Origin: Streptomyces sp. Mut1
GTDB lineage: Bacteria; Actinomycetota; Actinomycetes; Streptomycetales; Streptomycetaceae
Direction of reading: 5' to 3'
DNA length: 64,000 nucleotides
NCBI RefSeq assembly: GCF_030719295.1
Contig: NZ_CP120997.1
Coordinates: forward strand, 1,488,001-1,552,000
Shown: one piece after another, positions 43,219 to 51,727 of the stretch
How the letters are laid out: every line of letters starts with the position of its first letter
How positions within the stretch are numbered: position 1 is the stretch's first letter
Notes under the pieces: generated by a model
Told to the model about the DNA's origin: nothing
The model's input: the letters and a program-made list of their open reading frames with translations, nothing else
Database searches by the model: none
Program-made: the position numbers and the translations under genes

Positions 43219-44343
43219 TCAGCCGCGCGCGCGGCGCCTGGTCACGACCATCGCGGCGGCGCCGGCCGCCAGCAGAAGGGCCGCGCCGCCCGCGATGTAC
43301 GGGGTGCTGGAGCTGCTGCCCGTCTCCGCGAGGTCGCCGGTCGCGGCGGCGGGCGCCCGGTCCGTGCCGGTCTGGGTCTTCACGTCGCCGCCACCGTCGT
43401 CGTCCCCGGTGTCACCGGCCGTGTCGCCGGCCGTGTCCCCGCCCCCCGTGGAGCCGCCGTTGCCGGTGTCGCCGCCTCCGGTCGCACCGCCGTTCCCGGA
43501 GCCGCCGTCGGTCGAACCACCCCCGGTGGAACCGCCGTTGCCGCCGCCTCCGTTCTCACCGCCGCCGTTCTCACCGCCTCCATTCTCACCGCCGCCGTTG
43601 CCGCCACCCCCGCTGTGACCGTGGCCCGGCTTCGGGGTCTCGCAGGTCGCCTCGGCGAGCGTGACCTCGCCCTCGACCTCCGCGACGTTCAGGTGGAGCG
43701 GGTTGACGGAGACCTTCAGCCGGAGCGCCACCGCCGCGGCCGTGCGTGACGTGGTCTCCGTCTTCGACAGGTCGAGGGTCACGTCGCCGACCTCCGGCAC
43801 CGCGACCCGCGTGGTGCCGTCCGCGGTGAGCGTGACGCGCTTGCCGAGCACCGTGACATGCCCGAGCACATTGGACTCGGCGACCGGCTCGGCGCCCACC
43901 TCGCACACCGCCTTGGAGGTGACCTTCTCCACCTCGATCAGCGACAGCGCGGCGAGTCCGGGCACGTGGACCCGCGCCTTCGCCAGGTTGCTGTAGCCCT
44001 CGGCGCGGTGCTCGTCGACGGTCGCCTTCGCGGTGGCCACGTCGGCCCGCAGGATGTCGACCGGCTTTCCCTGGTCCACGCCGTCGAGCCGCACGCTGAG
44101 CGCGGTCCGCTCGGCGCTGCGCGGAGCCTGGACCTCGTTGAGCGTGGCCTTCAACGGCACGTCGACCGTCTTGTTCAGGAGGGAGACGTCGAGCGCGGTG
44201 CGGAGCACGACCGCACTCGCCTTCCCGTCGCCGCCGGCCGTGGCGGTGGTCGCGGTGGCGGCGTGAGCCGGAACGGTGACCAGCAGGGCGACGGGAGCCG
44301 CGGCGACCGCCAGGGCGGCGAGGCGGAAGGTGTTGCTGTTCAA
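43219..44343 (-). CDS. LAETG-anchored surface protein with glycine-rich repeats
   Basis: A 374-residue secreted protein. The signal peptide (FRLAALAVAAAPVALLVTVPAHA) is followed by a ~220-residue domain with two Cys (KAVCEVG, EATCETP). Next is a low-complexity region of GGGEN, GGST and GGDTAGD repeats (~90 residues). It ends with a sorting signal: LAETG, a hydrophobic stretch and RRRARG, which would be used by class E sortases. TTG at 44343 is chosen as it gives MNSNTFRLAA; an upstream ATG (44400) is possible. From memory it resembles S. coelicolor SCO1860. Its function is unknown. Confidence 0.85.
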   Translation of the reverse strand: MNSNTFRLAALAVAAAPVALLVTVPAHAATATTATAGGDGKASAVVLRTALDVSLLNKTVDVPLKATLNEVQAPRSAERTALSVRLDGVDQGKPVDILRADVATAKATVDEHRAEGYSNLAKARVHVPGLAALSLIEVEKVTSKAVCEVGAEPVAESNVLGHVTVLGKRVTLTADGTTRVAVPEVGDVTLDLSKTETTSRTAAAVALRLKVSVNPLHLNVAEVEGEVTLAEATCETPKPGHGHSGGGGNGGGENGGGENGGGENGGGGNGGSTGGGSTDGGSGNGGATGGGDTGNGGSTGGGDTAGDTAGDTGDDDGGGDVKTQTGTDRAPAAATGDLAETGSSSSTPYIAGGAALLLAAGAAAMVVTRRRARG

Positions 44344-44372
44344 GATGGTGGAACCCCCACAAGAGACATGGA

Positions 44373-44416
44373 GCCACCGGCGCCGTCCAATGGGGGACAT
44401 CGCGGGCACCGGTGGC
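44373..44416 (-). other. Inverted repeat in the leader of the LAETG gene
   Basis: GCCACCGG (44373-44380) pairs with CCGGTGGC (44409-44416), with an inner GTCC/GGAC pair. It is 30-70 nt upstream of the TTG start and could be part of its 5' UTR. The 322-nt gap 44344-44665 also contains GTGAACT...AGTTCAC (44447-44477) enclosing the palindrome CACCTGAGGTG (44460-44470). No known riboswitch was recognised. Confidence 0.45.
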
Positions 44417-44665
44417 CTCGACTCCGTGAATCTTTACGCACAGAGGGTGAACTGGCGGACACCTGAGGTGAGTTCACTCCAAAGGGGGGTTTCCGCCCCT
44501 GTATTCGAATATTCCGGCACGTGTGCGTGTCACGTTCACCCGAACCGCTGAGCTTCACTGCGTTTCGGGACGCGCACGAGCGGCGCACGGCCACCACCTC
44601 CCGCGCGGGCGGAAGGGGTTCAACGAGCGGGCCACCCCGGAGTCACTGCCGGTCAACCCCGTGCG

Positions 44666-45766
44666 TCAGCCGATCACGCGTCCGTTCAGGACCACCCGGC
44701 GCGGCCCCGCCAGCACGCGGACGTCGGCCCGGGGGTCCTCGTCGTACACCACGAGGTCGGCCGGCGCCCCCTCCTCCAGGCCCGGCCTGCCCAGCCACGC
44801 GCGGGCGCCCCAGGTCGTCGCCGACAGCGCCTGGAGGGGCGGGATGCCCGCCTTGACCAGCTCCGCGACCTCGTCGGCCACCAGCCCGTGCGCCAGCACC
44901 CCGCCCGCGTCGGTGCCGACGAACACCGGCACCCCGGCGTCGTAGGCGGCGCGCACGGTGTCGTAGCGGCGTTCGTGCAGCCGGCGCATATGGGCGGACC
45001 AGCGCGGGAACTTGGCCTCGCCGCCCAGCGCCAGGGAGGGGAAGGTGGCGATGTTGACCAGGGTCGGGACGATCGCCACGCCGCGCTCCGCGAAGAGCGG
45101 AATGGTCTCCTCGGTCAGCCCCGTTGCGTGCTCCACGCAGTCGATGCCGGCCTCCACGAGGTCGCGCAGCGAGTCCTCGGCGAAGCAGTGCGCGGTGACC
45201 CGGGCGCCCAGCCGGTGGGCCTCGGCGATGGCCGCCTCGACCGCCTCGCGCGGCCAGCAGGCGGTCAGGTCGCCCACCTCCCGGTCGATCCAGTCGCCGA
45301 CGAGCTTGACCCAGCCGTCGCCCCGGCGCGCCTCCTGGGCGACGTACGCCACGAGTTCGTCGGGCTCGATCTCGTAGGCGTAGTTACGGGTGTAGCGGCG
45401 GGGCCTGGCGATGTGGCGGCCGGCCCTGATGATCTTCGGCAGGTCCTCGCGGTCGTCGATCCACCGTGTGTCGGCGGGCGAGCCCGCGTCGCGCAGGAGC
45501 AGCGCGCCGGCCTCCCGGTCGTCCAGCGCCTGCCGCTCGGTGGTCGCCGTGTCGACGGCGCCGTGGTGGTCGAGGCCGACGTGGCAGTGGGCGTCGACCA
45601 GGCCGGGCAGCGCCCAGCCGGTGACGACGAGCGCGTCGTCCGCCCCGGGCGGCCGCTCGAAGGTGACACGGCCGCCGACCGCCCACAGCTCGTCCCTGAC
45701 CTCATCGGGCCCGATGAGCACCCGCCCCTTCACATGCAGCACCCGTGGCGCCTCGTGATCACTCAT
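44666..45766 (-). CDS. Amidohydrolase family protein
   Basis: A 366-residue metal-dependent hydrolase. It shows the N-terminal beta segment then WALPGLVDAHCHVGLD with the HxH metal pair, later RVTAHCFAED (His), CVEHATGLTEE (His), and GTDAGGVLAHG (Asp). A short C-terminal sandwich contains GAPADLVVYDEDPRADV. It resembles imidazolonepropionase/prolidase-type enzymes. The substrate is unknown. ATG 45766 is preferred because the domain starts shortly after; the SD is weak. Confidence 0.88.
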   Translation of the reverse strand: MSDHEAPRVLHVKGRVLIGPDEVRDELWAVGGRVTFERPPGADDALVVTGWALPGLVDAHCHVGLDHHGAVDTATTERQALDDREAGALLLRDAGSPADTRWIDDREDLPKIIRAGRHIARPRRYTRNYAYEIEPDELVAYVAQEARRGDGWVKLVGDWIDREVGDLTACWPREAVEAAIAEAHRLGARVTAHCFAEDSLRDLVEAGIDCVEHATGLTEETIPLFAERGVAIVPTLVNIATFPSLALGGEAKFPRWSAHMRRLHERRYDTVRAAYDAGVPVFVGTDAGGVLAHGLVADEVAELVKAGIPPLQALSATTWGARAWLGRPGLEEGAPADLVVYDEDPRADVRVLAGPRRVVLNGRVIG

Positions 45767-45902
45767 GGACAGCACTGTACGAGGGGCCGGGGCCGGCCCC
45801 CACGGACGGGCCGGGGCCCGACGGCAGGCGCTGGGTACTCTCGGAGCAGGCCCGGTCCGCAGGCCGGGCGTCCAGTGATCCGAACCCGAAGAGAGCACCG
45901 CC

Positions 45903-47009
45903 GTGACGCACCCCTTCCTCGACCTCGCCCCGCTGACACCCGCGCATTTCGCGGCGATCGAGCGGCGGTTGGCCGGTCTGCTGGCCACCGAGCAGGACGT
46001 CGTCATCATGCAGGGCGAGGCGCTGCTCCCCCTCGAAGGCTGCATCCGGGGCGGCGCCCGCCCCGGTTCGACGGCGCTGAACGTGGTGACCGGCCCCTAC
46101 GGGCAGACCTTCGGCAACTGGCTGCGCGACTGCGGGGCCGAGGTGGTCGACCTGGAGGTGCCGTTCCACACGGCCGTCACCGCCGCCCAGGTCGCCGACG
46201 CGCTGGCCGCGCACCCGGAGATCGACTTCGTCTCGCTGGTCCACGCCGAGGCGGCGACCGGGAACACCAATCCGGTCGCGGAGATCGGCGAGGTCGTACG
46301 GGCGCACGGGGCGCTGTTCATGCTGGATGCCGTCGCTTCGGTGGGCGCCGAGCCGCTGCTGCCGGACGTCTGGGGCGTGGACCTGTGCGTGATCGGCGCG
46401 CAGAAGGCGATGGGCGGGCCCGCCGGGGTGTCGACGGTGTCGGTGAGCGCGCGGGCCTGGGAGCGGATCGCCGCCAACCCGCGGGCCCCCCGCCGCTCCT
46501 ACCTGTCGCTGCTCGACTGGAAGGAGCGCTGGATCGACGCGGGCCGCAAGGCGCTGCCGCACGCCCCGGCGCAGCTGGAGATGCTGGCCCTGGAGGCGTG
46601 CGTGGAGCGGATCGAGGCGGAGGGCCAGGACGCGCTGATGGCCCGTCACGCGGCGGCCGCCGCGGCCACCCGGGCCGGGGCACTGGCACTGGGCGGCGGT
46701 CTGACCCCGTACGTGCACGAGGCACGGGACGCGGCCCCGGTGGCGACCACGTTGCGCACGCCCGAGGGTGTCGACGGATCGGAGCTGGTCGCGCGGGCGC
46801 TCGCGGGTGAGCCCTCGCTGCCGCTGATCGCGGGCGGCGGGGCGCTGTCCAAGGAGATGATCCGGGTCAATCACTACGGGGTGGATGCGACGCGGGGCGC
46901 GGTGCTGTCCTCGCTCGCGGCTCTGGGAGCGGCGCTGGCCGACGCCGGCCGGCGGGTCGATCTGGAAGCTGCCCGGAAGGCCGTTTCGGAAACCTGGCCC
47001 AGCGCATAA
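45903..47009 (+). CDS. Class V PLP aminotransferase-like protein
   Basis: A 368-residue fold-type I PLP enzyme, class V. It has LVHAEAATGNTNPVAEIGEVV, LDAVASVGAEPLLPDVWGVDLCVIGAQKAMGGPAG with the PLP-lysine in GAQKAM, and a C-terminal domain. It resembles alanine-glyoxylate or serine-glyoxylate aminotransferases, with N-terminal residues VIMQGEALLPLEG. The start is GTG 45903. From memory the gene sits just upstream of the ectoine operon in other Streptomyces. The substrate is unassigned. A strong hairpin follows it. Confidence 0.85.
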   Translation: MTHPFLDLAPLTPAHFAAIERRLAGLLATEQDVVIMQGEALLPLEGCIRGGARPGSTALNVVTGPYGQTFGNWLRDCGAEVVDLEVPFHTAVTAAQVADALAAHPEIDFVSLVHAEAATGNTNPVAEIGEVVRAHGALFMLDAVASVGAEPLLPDVWGVDLCVIGAQKAMGGPAGVSTVSVSARAWERIAANPRAPRRSYLSLLDWKERWIDAGRKALPHAPAQLEMLALEACVERIEAEGQDALMARHAAAAAATRAGALALGGGLTPYVHEARDAAPVATTLRTPEGVDGSELVARALAGEPSLPLIAGGGALSKEMIRVNHYGVDATRGAVLSSLAALGAALADAGRRVDLEAARKAVSETWPSA

Positions 47010-47028
47010 ATCGCGACGCATCCATAAA

Positions 47029-47064
47029 TGCGGGGAGCTGCCATATTCAGAGCAGCTCCCCGCA
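47029..47064 (+). terminator. Terminator before ect promoter
   Basis: A 13-bp perfect stem (TGCGGGGAGCTGC, 47029-47041, with 47052-47064), loop CATATTCAGA, followed by TTCTTCT. It ends the aminotransferase transcript and isolates the ectoine operon. Confidence 0.88.
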
Positions 47065-47294
47065 TTCTTCTGCCCGCTTTCCCCGAGGCTAAACACCCCA
47101 GTTCCAGAGGGACTCGTGGGGCGCATTTCGGTTGTGTGTGGAGAGAGTTATGAGCTTGTGACCGACTCCACACACACGGCGATTTGCCCGATAAATGGCG
47201 ACCAAAACGGGAGGAAACGGAAGCGATTCGCGCTGGTGCGCGCACCCGCCTGATAACACAGAGAAGCTTCCCACCCAACCCCTGACGTCGATGC

Positions 47295-47306
47295 AATTTC
47301 GAAATT
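47295..47306. promoter_or_regulatory. AATTTCGAAATT palindrome upstream of ectA
   Basis: A perfect 12-bp AT-rich palindrome 22 nt ahead of the ectA ATG. The 318-nt gap 47010-47327 is notably AT-rich for this genome and contains no ORF; it likely holds the osmotically controlled ect promoter. The palindrome is a candidate operator. ectA lacks an obvious Shine-Dalgarno sequence. Confidence 0.5.
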
Positions 47307-47327
47307 TGCTGGGTAAATTCAATTGCC

Positions 47328-47858
47328 ATGACCGCCGCACCAGCAGATTTTGCAAGTGCCCGAAGCGAATTCATCACCATCGACACCCCACGAGTGGAGG
47401 ACGGAGCCGCGATCTGGCGCATTGCCCGCGACTCCGAGGTACTGGACCTCAACTCCTCGTACAGCTACCTGCTGTGGTGTCGTGACTTCGCCGCGACCTC
47501 CGTGGTCGCTCGCGACGAGACCGGTGACCCGGTCGCCTTCGTGACGGGGTACATCAGGCCCGACCGACCCGAGACCCTCGTCGTCTGGCAGGTGGCCGTC
47601 GACCACGGCCACCGCGGGACCGGTCTGGCGGCGAAGCTGCTGGACTCCCTGACCGCGCGCGTCGCCGCCGAACAGGGCCTGGCCTCGGTCGAGACGACCG
47701 TCACCCCGGACAACACCGCATCGGACCGCCTGTTCACCTCCTACGCGCAGCGCCACGACGTGGCTCTGGAGCGCGAGGTGCTCTTCGACGGCGGCCTGTT
47801 CCCCGAAGGCACCCATCTGCCGGAAGTGCTCTACCGCATCGGCCCGTTCCACGCCTGA
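47328..47858 (+). CDS. ectA: L-2,4-diaminobutyrate acetyltransferase EctA
   Basis: A 176-residue GNAT acetyltransferase, the second step of ectoine synthesis. It acetylates diaminobutyrate at the gamma amino group. Motifs are SYSYLLWCRDFAATSVVARD, QVAVDHGHRGTGLAAKLLDSL (acetyl-CoA loop) and ETTVTPDNTASDRLFTSYA. It is first in ectABCD; ectB follows after 86 nt. The start has little SD. Confidence 0.97.
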   Translation: MTAAPADFASARSEFITIDTPRVEDGAAIWRIARDSEVLDLNSSYSYLLWCRDFAATSVVARDETGDPVAFVTGYIRPDRPETLVVWQVAVDHGHRGTGLAAKLLDSLTARVAAEQGLASVETTVTPDNTASDRLFTSYAQRHDVALEREVLFDGGLFPEGTHLPEVLYRIGPFHA

Positions 47859-47944
47859 GCAGGCACTTCCTCCGCCGGGCCGCAGGCCCGCCGCAGCCAA
47901 CCTTCACCGCCGCCCGTCACACCACCTCACGCAGGAGACCCGCT

Positions 47945-49207
47945 GTGACCATCACCCCGCCCGCCCTCAGTGTCTTCGAGACCCTCGAGTCCGAGGTACG
48001 GAGCTACTGCCGCGGCTGGCCCGCCGTCTTCGACCGCGCCCAGGGCGCCCGGCTGACCGACGAGGACGGCCACTCGTACCTGGACTTCTTCGCCGGCGCC
48101 GGCTCGCTCAACTACGGCCACAACAACCCCGTGCTCAAGCGCGCGCTGATCGACTACATCGAACGCGACGGCATCACGCACGGCCTCGACATGGCGACCA
48201 CCGCCAAACGGGCCTTCCTCGAAACCTTCCAGAACGTCGTCCTGCGGCCGCGCGACCTGCCGTACAAGGTGATGTTCCCCGGCCCGACGGGCACCAACGC
48301 CGTCGAGTCGGCGCTGAAGCTGGCCCGTAAGGTCAAGGGCCGCGAGTCCGTCGTCTCGTTCACCAACGCCTTCCACGGCATGTCGCTCGGTTCGCTGGCC
48401 GTGACCGGCAACGCCTTCAAGCGGGCCGGCGCCGGCATCCCGCTGGTGCACGGCACGCCTATGCCGTTCGACAACTACTTCGACGGCCAGGTCCCGGACT
48501 TCCTCTGGTTCGAGCGGCTGCTGGAGGACCAGGGCTCCGGCCTCAACCACCCGGCCGCCGTGATCGTGGAGACGGTCCAGGGCGAGGGCGGCATCAACGT
48601 GGCCCGCGCCGAGTGGCTGCGCGCGCTCCAGGACCTGTGCCACCGCCAGGACATGCTGCTGATCGTCGACGACATCCAGATGGGCTGCGGGCGTACCGGC
48701 GGCTTCTTCTCCTTCGAGGAGGCCGGCATCACGCCGGACATCGTGACGCTGTCGAAGTCCATCAGCGGCTACGGACTGCCCATGTCCCTGTGCCTGTTCA
48801 AGCCGGAGCTGGACGTCTGGGAGCCGGGCGAGCACAACGGCACCTTCCGGGGCAACAACCCGGCGTTCGTCACCGCCGCCGCCGCGCTCGACGCCTACTG
48901 GTCGGACGGCCAGATGGAGAAGCAGACGCTGGCCAGGGGCGAGCAGGTCGAGCAGACGATGCTGGCCATCTGCGGCGAGCACGAGACCGCGCGCTTCCGC
49001 GGCCGGGGCCTGGTCTGGGGCCTGGAGTTCGAGGACCCGGCGCGCGCTTCGGCCGTCTGCGCCCGCGCGTTCCAGCTGGGGCTGCTGCTGGAGACCTCGG
49101 GCCCGCAGAGCGAGGTCGTGAAGCTGCTGCCGCCGCTCACCATCACCCCGGAGGAGCTGGACGAGGGCCTGCGCACGCTGGCCCGCGCCGTCCGCGAGAC
49201 CGCCTGA
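47945..49207 (+). CDS. ectB: Diaminobutyrate-2-oxoglutarate transaminase EctB
   Basis: A 420-residue class III aminotransferase that converts aspartate semialdehyde to 2,4-diaminobutyrate. It has YLDFFAGAGSLNYGHNNP, PGPTGTNAVESALKLARKV, VETVQGEGGINVA, DDIQMGCGRTGGFFSFE and the PLP-lysine region TLSKSISGYGLPMSL. The GTG start has AGGAGACC upstream. Confidence 0.98.
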   Translation: MTITPPALSVFETLESEVRSYCRGWPAVFDRAQGARLTDEDGHSYLDFFAGAGSLNYGHNNPVLKRALIDYIERDGITHGLDMATTAKRAFLETFQNVVLRPRDLPYKVMFPGPTGTNAVESALKLARKVKGRESVVSFTNAFHGMSLGSLAVTGNAFKRAGAGIPLVHGTPMPFDNYFDGQVPDFLWFERLLEDQGSGLNHPAAVIVETVQGEGGINVARAEWLRALQDLCHRQDMLLIVDDIQMGCGRTGGFFSFEEAGITPDIVTLSKSISGYGLPMSLCLFKPELDVWEPGEHNGTFRGNNPAFVTAAAALDAYWSDGQMEKQTLARGEQVEQTMLAICGEHETARFRGRGLVWGLEFEDPARASAVCARAFQLGLLLETSGPQSEVVKLLPPLTITPEELDEGLRTLARAVRETA

Positions 49208-49278
49208 GACCACCGGGGGGCCGCCGCGGCGGCCCCCCGGCACGCAACACGTCGTAGAGAGAAAGGCACCGAGCCACC

Positions 49279-49677
49279 GTGATCGTCCGATCGTTCGCCG
49301 ACATCGAGAACACCGACCGGCATGTGAAGGCCGCTTCCGGCACCTGGGAGAGCAAGCGCATCGTGCTCGCCCAGGAGAAGGTCGGCTTCTCGCTCCACGA
49401 GACCACGATGTACGCCGGGACCGAGACGTCGATGTGGTACGCGAACCACATCGAGGCGGTCCTGTGTGTGGAGGGCGAGGCCGAGCTGACCAACGACGAG
49501 ACCGGTGAGAAGCACTGGATCACGCCGGGCACGATGTATCTGCTCAACGGCCACGAGCACCACACGATGCGTCCCAAGACGGACTTCCGCTGCGTCTGCG
49601 TCTTCAACCCGCCGGTCACCGGACGGGAGGAGCACGACGAGAACGGTGTCTATCCACTGCTGACCGAGGAGGGCTGA
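49279..49677 (+). CDS. ectC: L-ectoine synthase EctC
   Basis: A 132-residue cupin enzyme closing the ectoine ring from N-acetyl-diaminobutyrate. It shows [42 protein letters not shown] and [26 protein letters not shown], with the metal-binding Glu/His positions of the cupin. The start is GTG with AGAGAAAGG upstream. ectD follows after 4 nt. Confidence 0.98.
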   Translation: MIVRSFADIENTDRHVKAASGTWESKRIVLAQEKVGFSLHETTMYAGTETSMWYANHIEAVLCVEGEAELTNDETGEKHWITPGTMYLLNGHEHHTMRPKTDFRCVCVFNPPVTGREEHDENGVYPLLTEEG

Positions 49678-49681
49678 GCCC

Positions 49682-50575
49682 ATGACCACCGACGCACGCA
49701 ACGACCTGTACCCCTCGCGCGGCGCCGCCGAGATGACCACTCCCCGCCAGGACCCGGTCATCTGGTCCGCGCCGGGCGCGCCGGGTCCCATCACCGCGAA
49801 GGAACTGCAGGGCTACGAGCACGACGGCTTCCTCACCGTCGGGCAGCTGATCGCCCCGGACGAGGTGGCCGGCTACCACGCCGAGCTGGAGCGGCTGATC
49901 GCCGATCCCGCCGTACGCGCGGACGAACGCTCGATCATCGAGCCGAAGTCGCAGTCCGTACGGTCGGTCTTCGAGGTCCACCGGATCAGCGAGGTCTTCG
50001 CCCGGCTGGTCAGCGACGAGCGGGTGGTGGGCCGGGCCCGCCAGATCCTCGGCTCGGACGTCTACGTCCACCAGTCGCGGATCAACGTCAAGCCCGGTTT
50101 CGGTGCCTCGGGGTTCTACTGGCACTCGGACTTCGAGACCTGGCACGCCGAGGACGGTCTGCCGAACATGCGGACGGTGTCCGTGTCGATCGCGCTGACC
50201 GAGAACTACGACACCAACGGCGGGCTGATGATCATGCCCGGCTCGCACAAGTCGTTCCTCGGGTGCGCGGGTGAGACGCCGAAGGACAACTACAAGAAGT
50301 CGCTCCAGATGCAGGACGCCGGCACCCCGTCCGACGAGGCGCTGACGAAGATGGCCGACCGGCACGGCATCAAGCTCTTCACGGGCAAGGCCGGTTCGGC
50401 GACCTGGTTCGACTGCAACGCGATGCACGGCTCGGGCGACAACATCACCCCGTATCCGCGCAGCAACGTGTTCATCGTGTTCAACAGTGTGGAGAACACG
50501 GCCCAGGAGCCCTTCGCGGCTCCGATCCGCCGCCCGGAGTTCATCGGGGCGCGCGACTTCACTCCGGTGAAGTAG
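49682..50575 (+). CDS. ectD: Ectoine hydroxylase EctD
   Basis: A 297-residue Fe(II)/2-oxoglutarate dioxygenase producing 5-hydroxyectoine, a protectant also against heat. The iron ligands are His148 and Asp150 in FYWHSDFETWHAEDG and His249 in NAMHGSGDN. The signature FYWHSDFETWHAEDG...NMR is typical. The start overlaps the operon after 4 nt and has GAGGAGGG ahead. A strong terminator follows. Confidence 0.98.
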   Translation: MTTDARNDLYPSRGAAEMTTPRQDPVIWSAPGAPGPITAKELQGYEHDGFLTVGQLIAPDEVAGYHAELERLIADPAVRADERSIIEPKSQSVRSVFEVHRISEVFARLVSDERVVGRARQILGSDVYVHQSRINVKPGFGASGFYWHSDFETWHAEDGLPNMRTVSVSIALTENYDTNGGLMIMPGSHKSFLGCAGETPKDNYKKSLQMQDAGTPSDEALTKMADRHGIKLFTGKAGSATWFDCNAMHGSGDNITPYPRSNVFIVFNSVENTAQEPFAAPIRRPEFIGARDFTPVK

Positions 50576-50595
50576 CTTTCCCGAAAAGCCTGTTG

Positions 50596-50623
50596 GGGCG
50601 GTACGCGGCTGCGCGTACCGCCC
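50596..50623 (+). terminator. ect operon terminator
   Basis: A 12-bp perfect stem GGGCGGTACGCG with its complement and a 4-nt GCTG loop, 20 nt after ectD. It is followed by TTCGGCTT. Confidence 0.9.
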
Positions 50624-50723
50624 TTCGGCTTGATCACCGCACACCGGTATTCCTGTGGGCCGCCCCCGGACACCCCATTAGAATCACGGAACTCCGAATG
50701 TGTGCGTAAGTGTGGGGGGAACC

Positions 50724-51641
50724 ATGGCGCGACGGACCGGTCAGGGCGAGCGCCTCCGACGGGTGTCCGAACGGCGACGGAGCACGGACGGCCCGCCGGC
50801 CGAGCGGAATTCGGCCCGTACGGTCATCACCGCGTCGGTGCTGGCCGGGGTGTCCGCCGTGATCGTCGGCCTCATCACCGGCCTGGGCACCACGCTCCAG
50901 GACGCCGTCACGGACGCGCTGAGCGGTGACGGGAAACCGGCCGCCGCCGCACCGCAGGACGGGACGTCACCGGCCCCCGCCGCACCGCGCCCGGACCCGG
51001 CGGTCCCGGTCAAGGTGGCGGTCATACCGGAGGAGGGCGGCCCTTTCCTCGTCTCCGAGCACCGCGTGACGGGGGCGGACACGGACGCGGTGACCCGTGG
51101 AGACACGTCCCTGGAGGAATGGAACAGCCTGCTGCGGAAGATCAGGGCCACGTCGAAACACAAGACCGCGTACAAGATCGCCGTCACCAATGTCTCCTCC
51201 TCCACGGTCCGGGTCGTCGACATCGTCCCCGTGATCACGCGCCGCTCCGGGGCGCTCCACGCCACGATGATCGAACCCCTCGGAGGCGAGGCCGAGGAGA
51301 GCATCGAGGTCAGGCTGGACCTGGACGAGCGGTCTCCCGTGTTCACCCGGGCCGGAAGGCCGTACTTCGCCAGCACGTCACAGGTCCTCGAAGCGGGAAA
51401 GGGCTTCGTCATGGCCGTGGAGGCGAAGCTCCTGGGCAAGGAGTACGTCGAGTACCACCTGAGGGTGGACTACCTCGACGCGAAGGGCGAGCAGCGCTCG
51501 CTCCAGGTGAAGGAGCCCAGTACCCCCGTCGGCGTCTTCCGGATCTCCGGCTCGGTCGACGACACGCAGTACACCGACTTCTGGGGCCCGGACAAGGAGG
51601 GGCGGGGACGGCGGCTGTACACCGTGGAGGAGCGGAAGTGA
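50724..51641 (+). CDS. Membrane-anchored protein of unknown function
   Basis: A 305-residue protein with a basic N-terminus (RRTGQGERLRRVSERRR) and a single helix near residue 40 (VITASVLAGVSAVIVGLITGL). A Pro/Ala-rich linker then leads to a ~190-residue extracytoplasmic beta-rich domain (YKIAVTNVSSSTVRVVDIVPV, LRVDYLDAKGEQRSLQVKE). GGGGGGA precedes the ATG. The domain is not recognised. It is unrelated by sequence to its neighbours, and it follows the ect terminator in its own unit. Confidence 0.7.
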   Translation: MARRTGQGERLRRVSERRRSTDGPPAERNSARTVITASVLAGVSAVIVGLITGLGTTLQDAVTDALSGDGKPAAAAPQDGTSPAPAAPRPDPAVPVKVAVIPEEGGPFLVSEHRVTGADTDAVTRGDTSLEEWNSLLRKIRATSKHKTAYKIAVTNVSSSTVRVVDIVPVITRRSGALHATMIEPLGGEAEESIEVRLDLDERSPVFTRAGRPYFASTSQVLEAGKGFVMAVEAKLLGKEYVEYHLRVDYLDAKGEQRSLQVKEPSTPVGVFRISGSVDDTQYTDFWGPDKEGRGRRLYTVEERK

Positions 51642-51727
51642 ACGGTCCCGGGCCGACCGCCCGCGGGGGCCCGGCGCCGGAATCAACTCGCTGGACCGCG
51701 CCACGGTCCGGCGGCGACAGTGGGCGG

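Noticed and set aside
44344..44665. A ydaO-type (c-di-AMP) riboswitch upstream of the surface protein
   Set aside because: I compared it with the conserved blocks I remember and did not find them; only generic inverted repeats remain.
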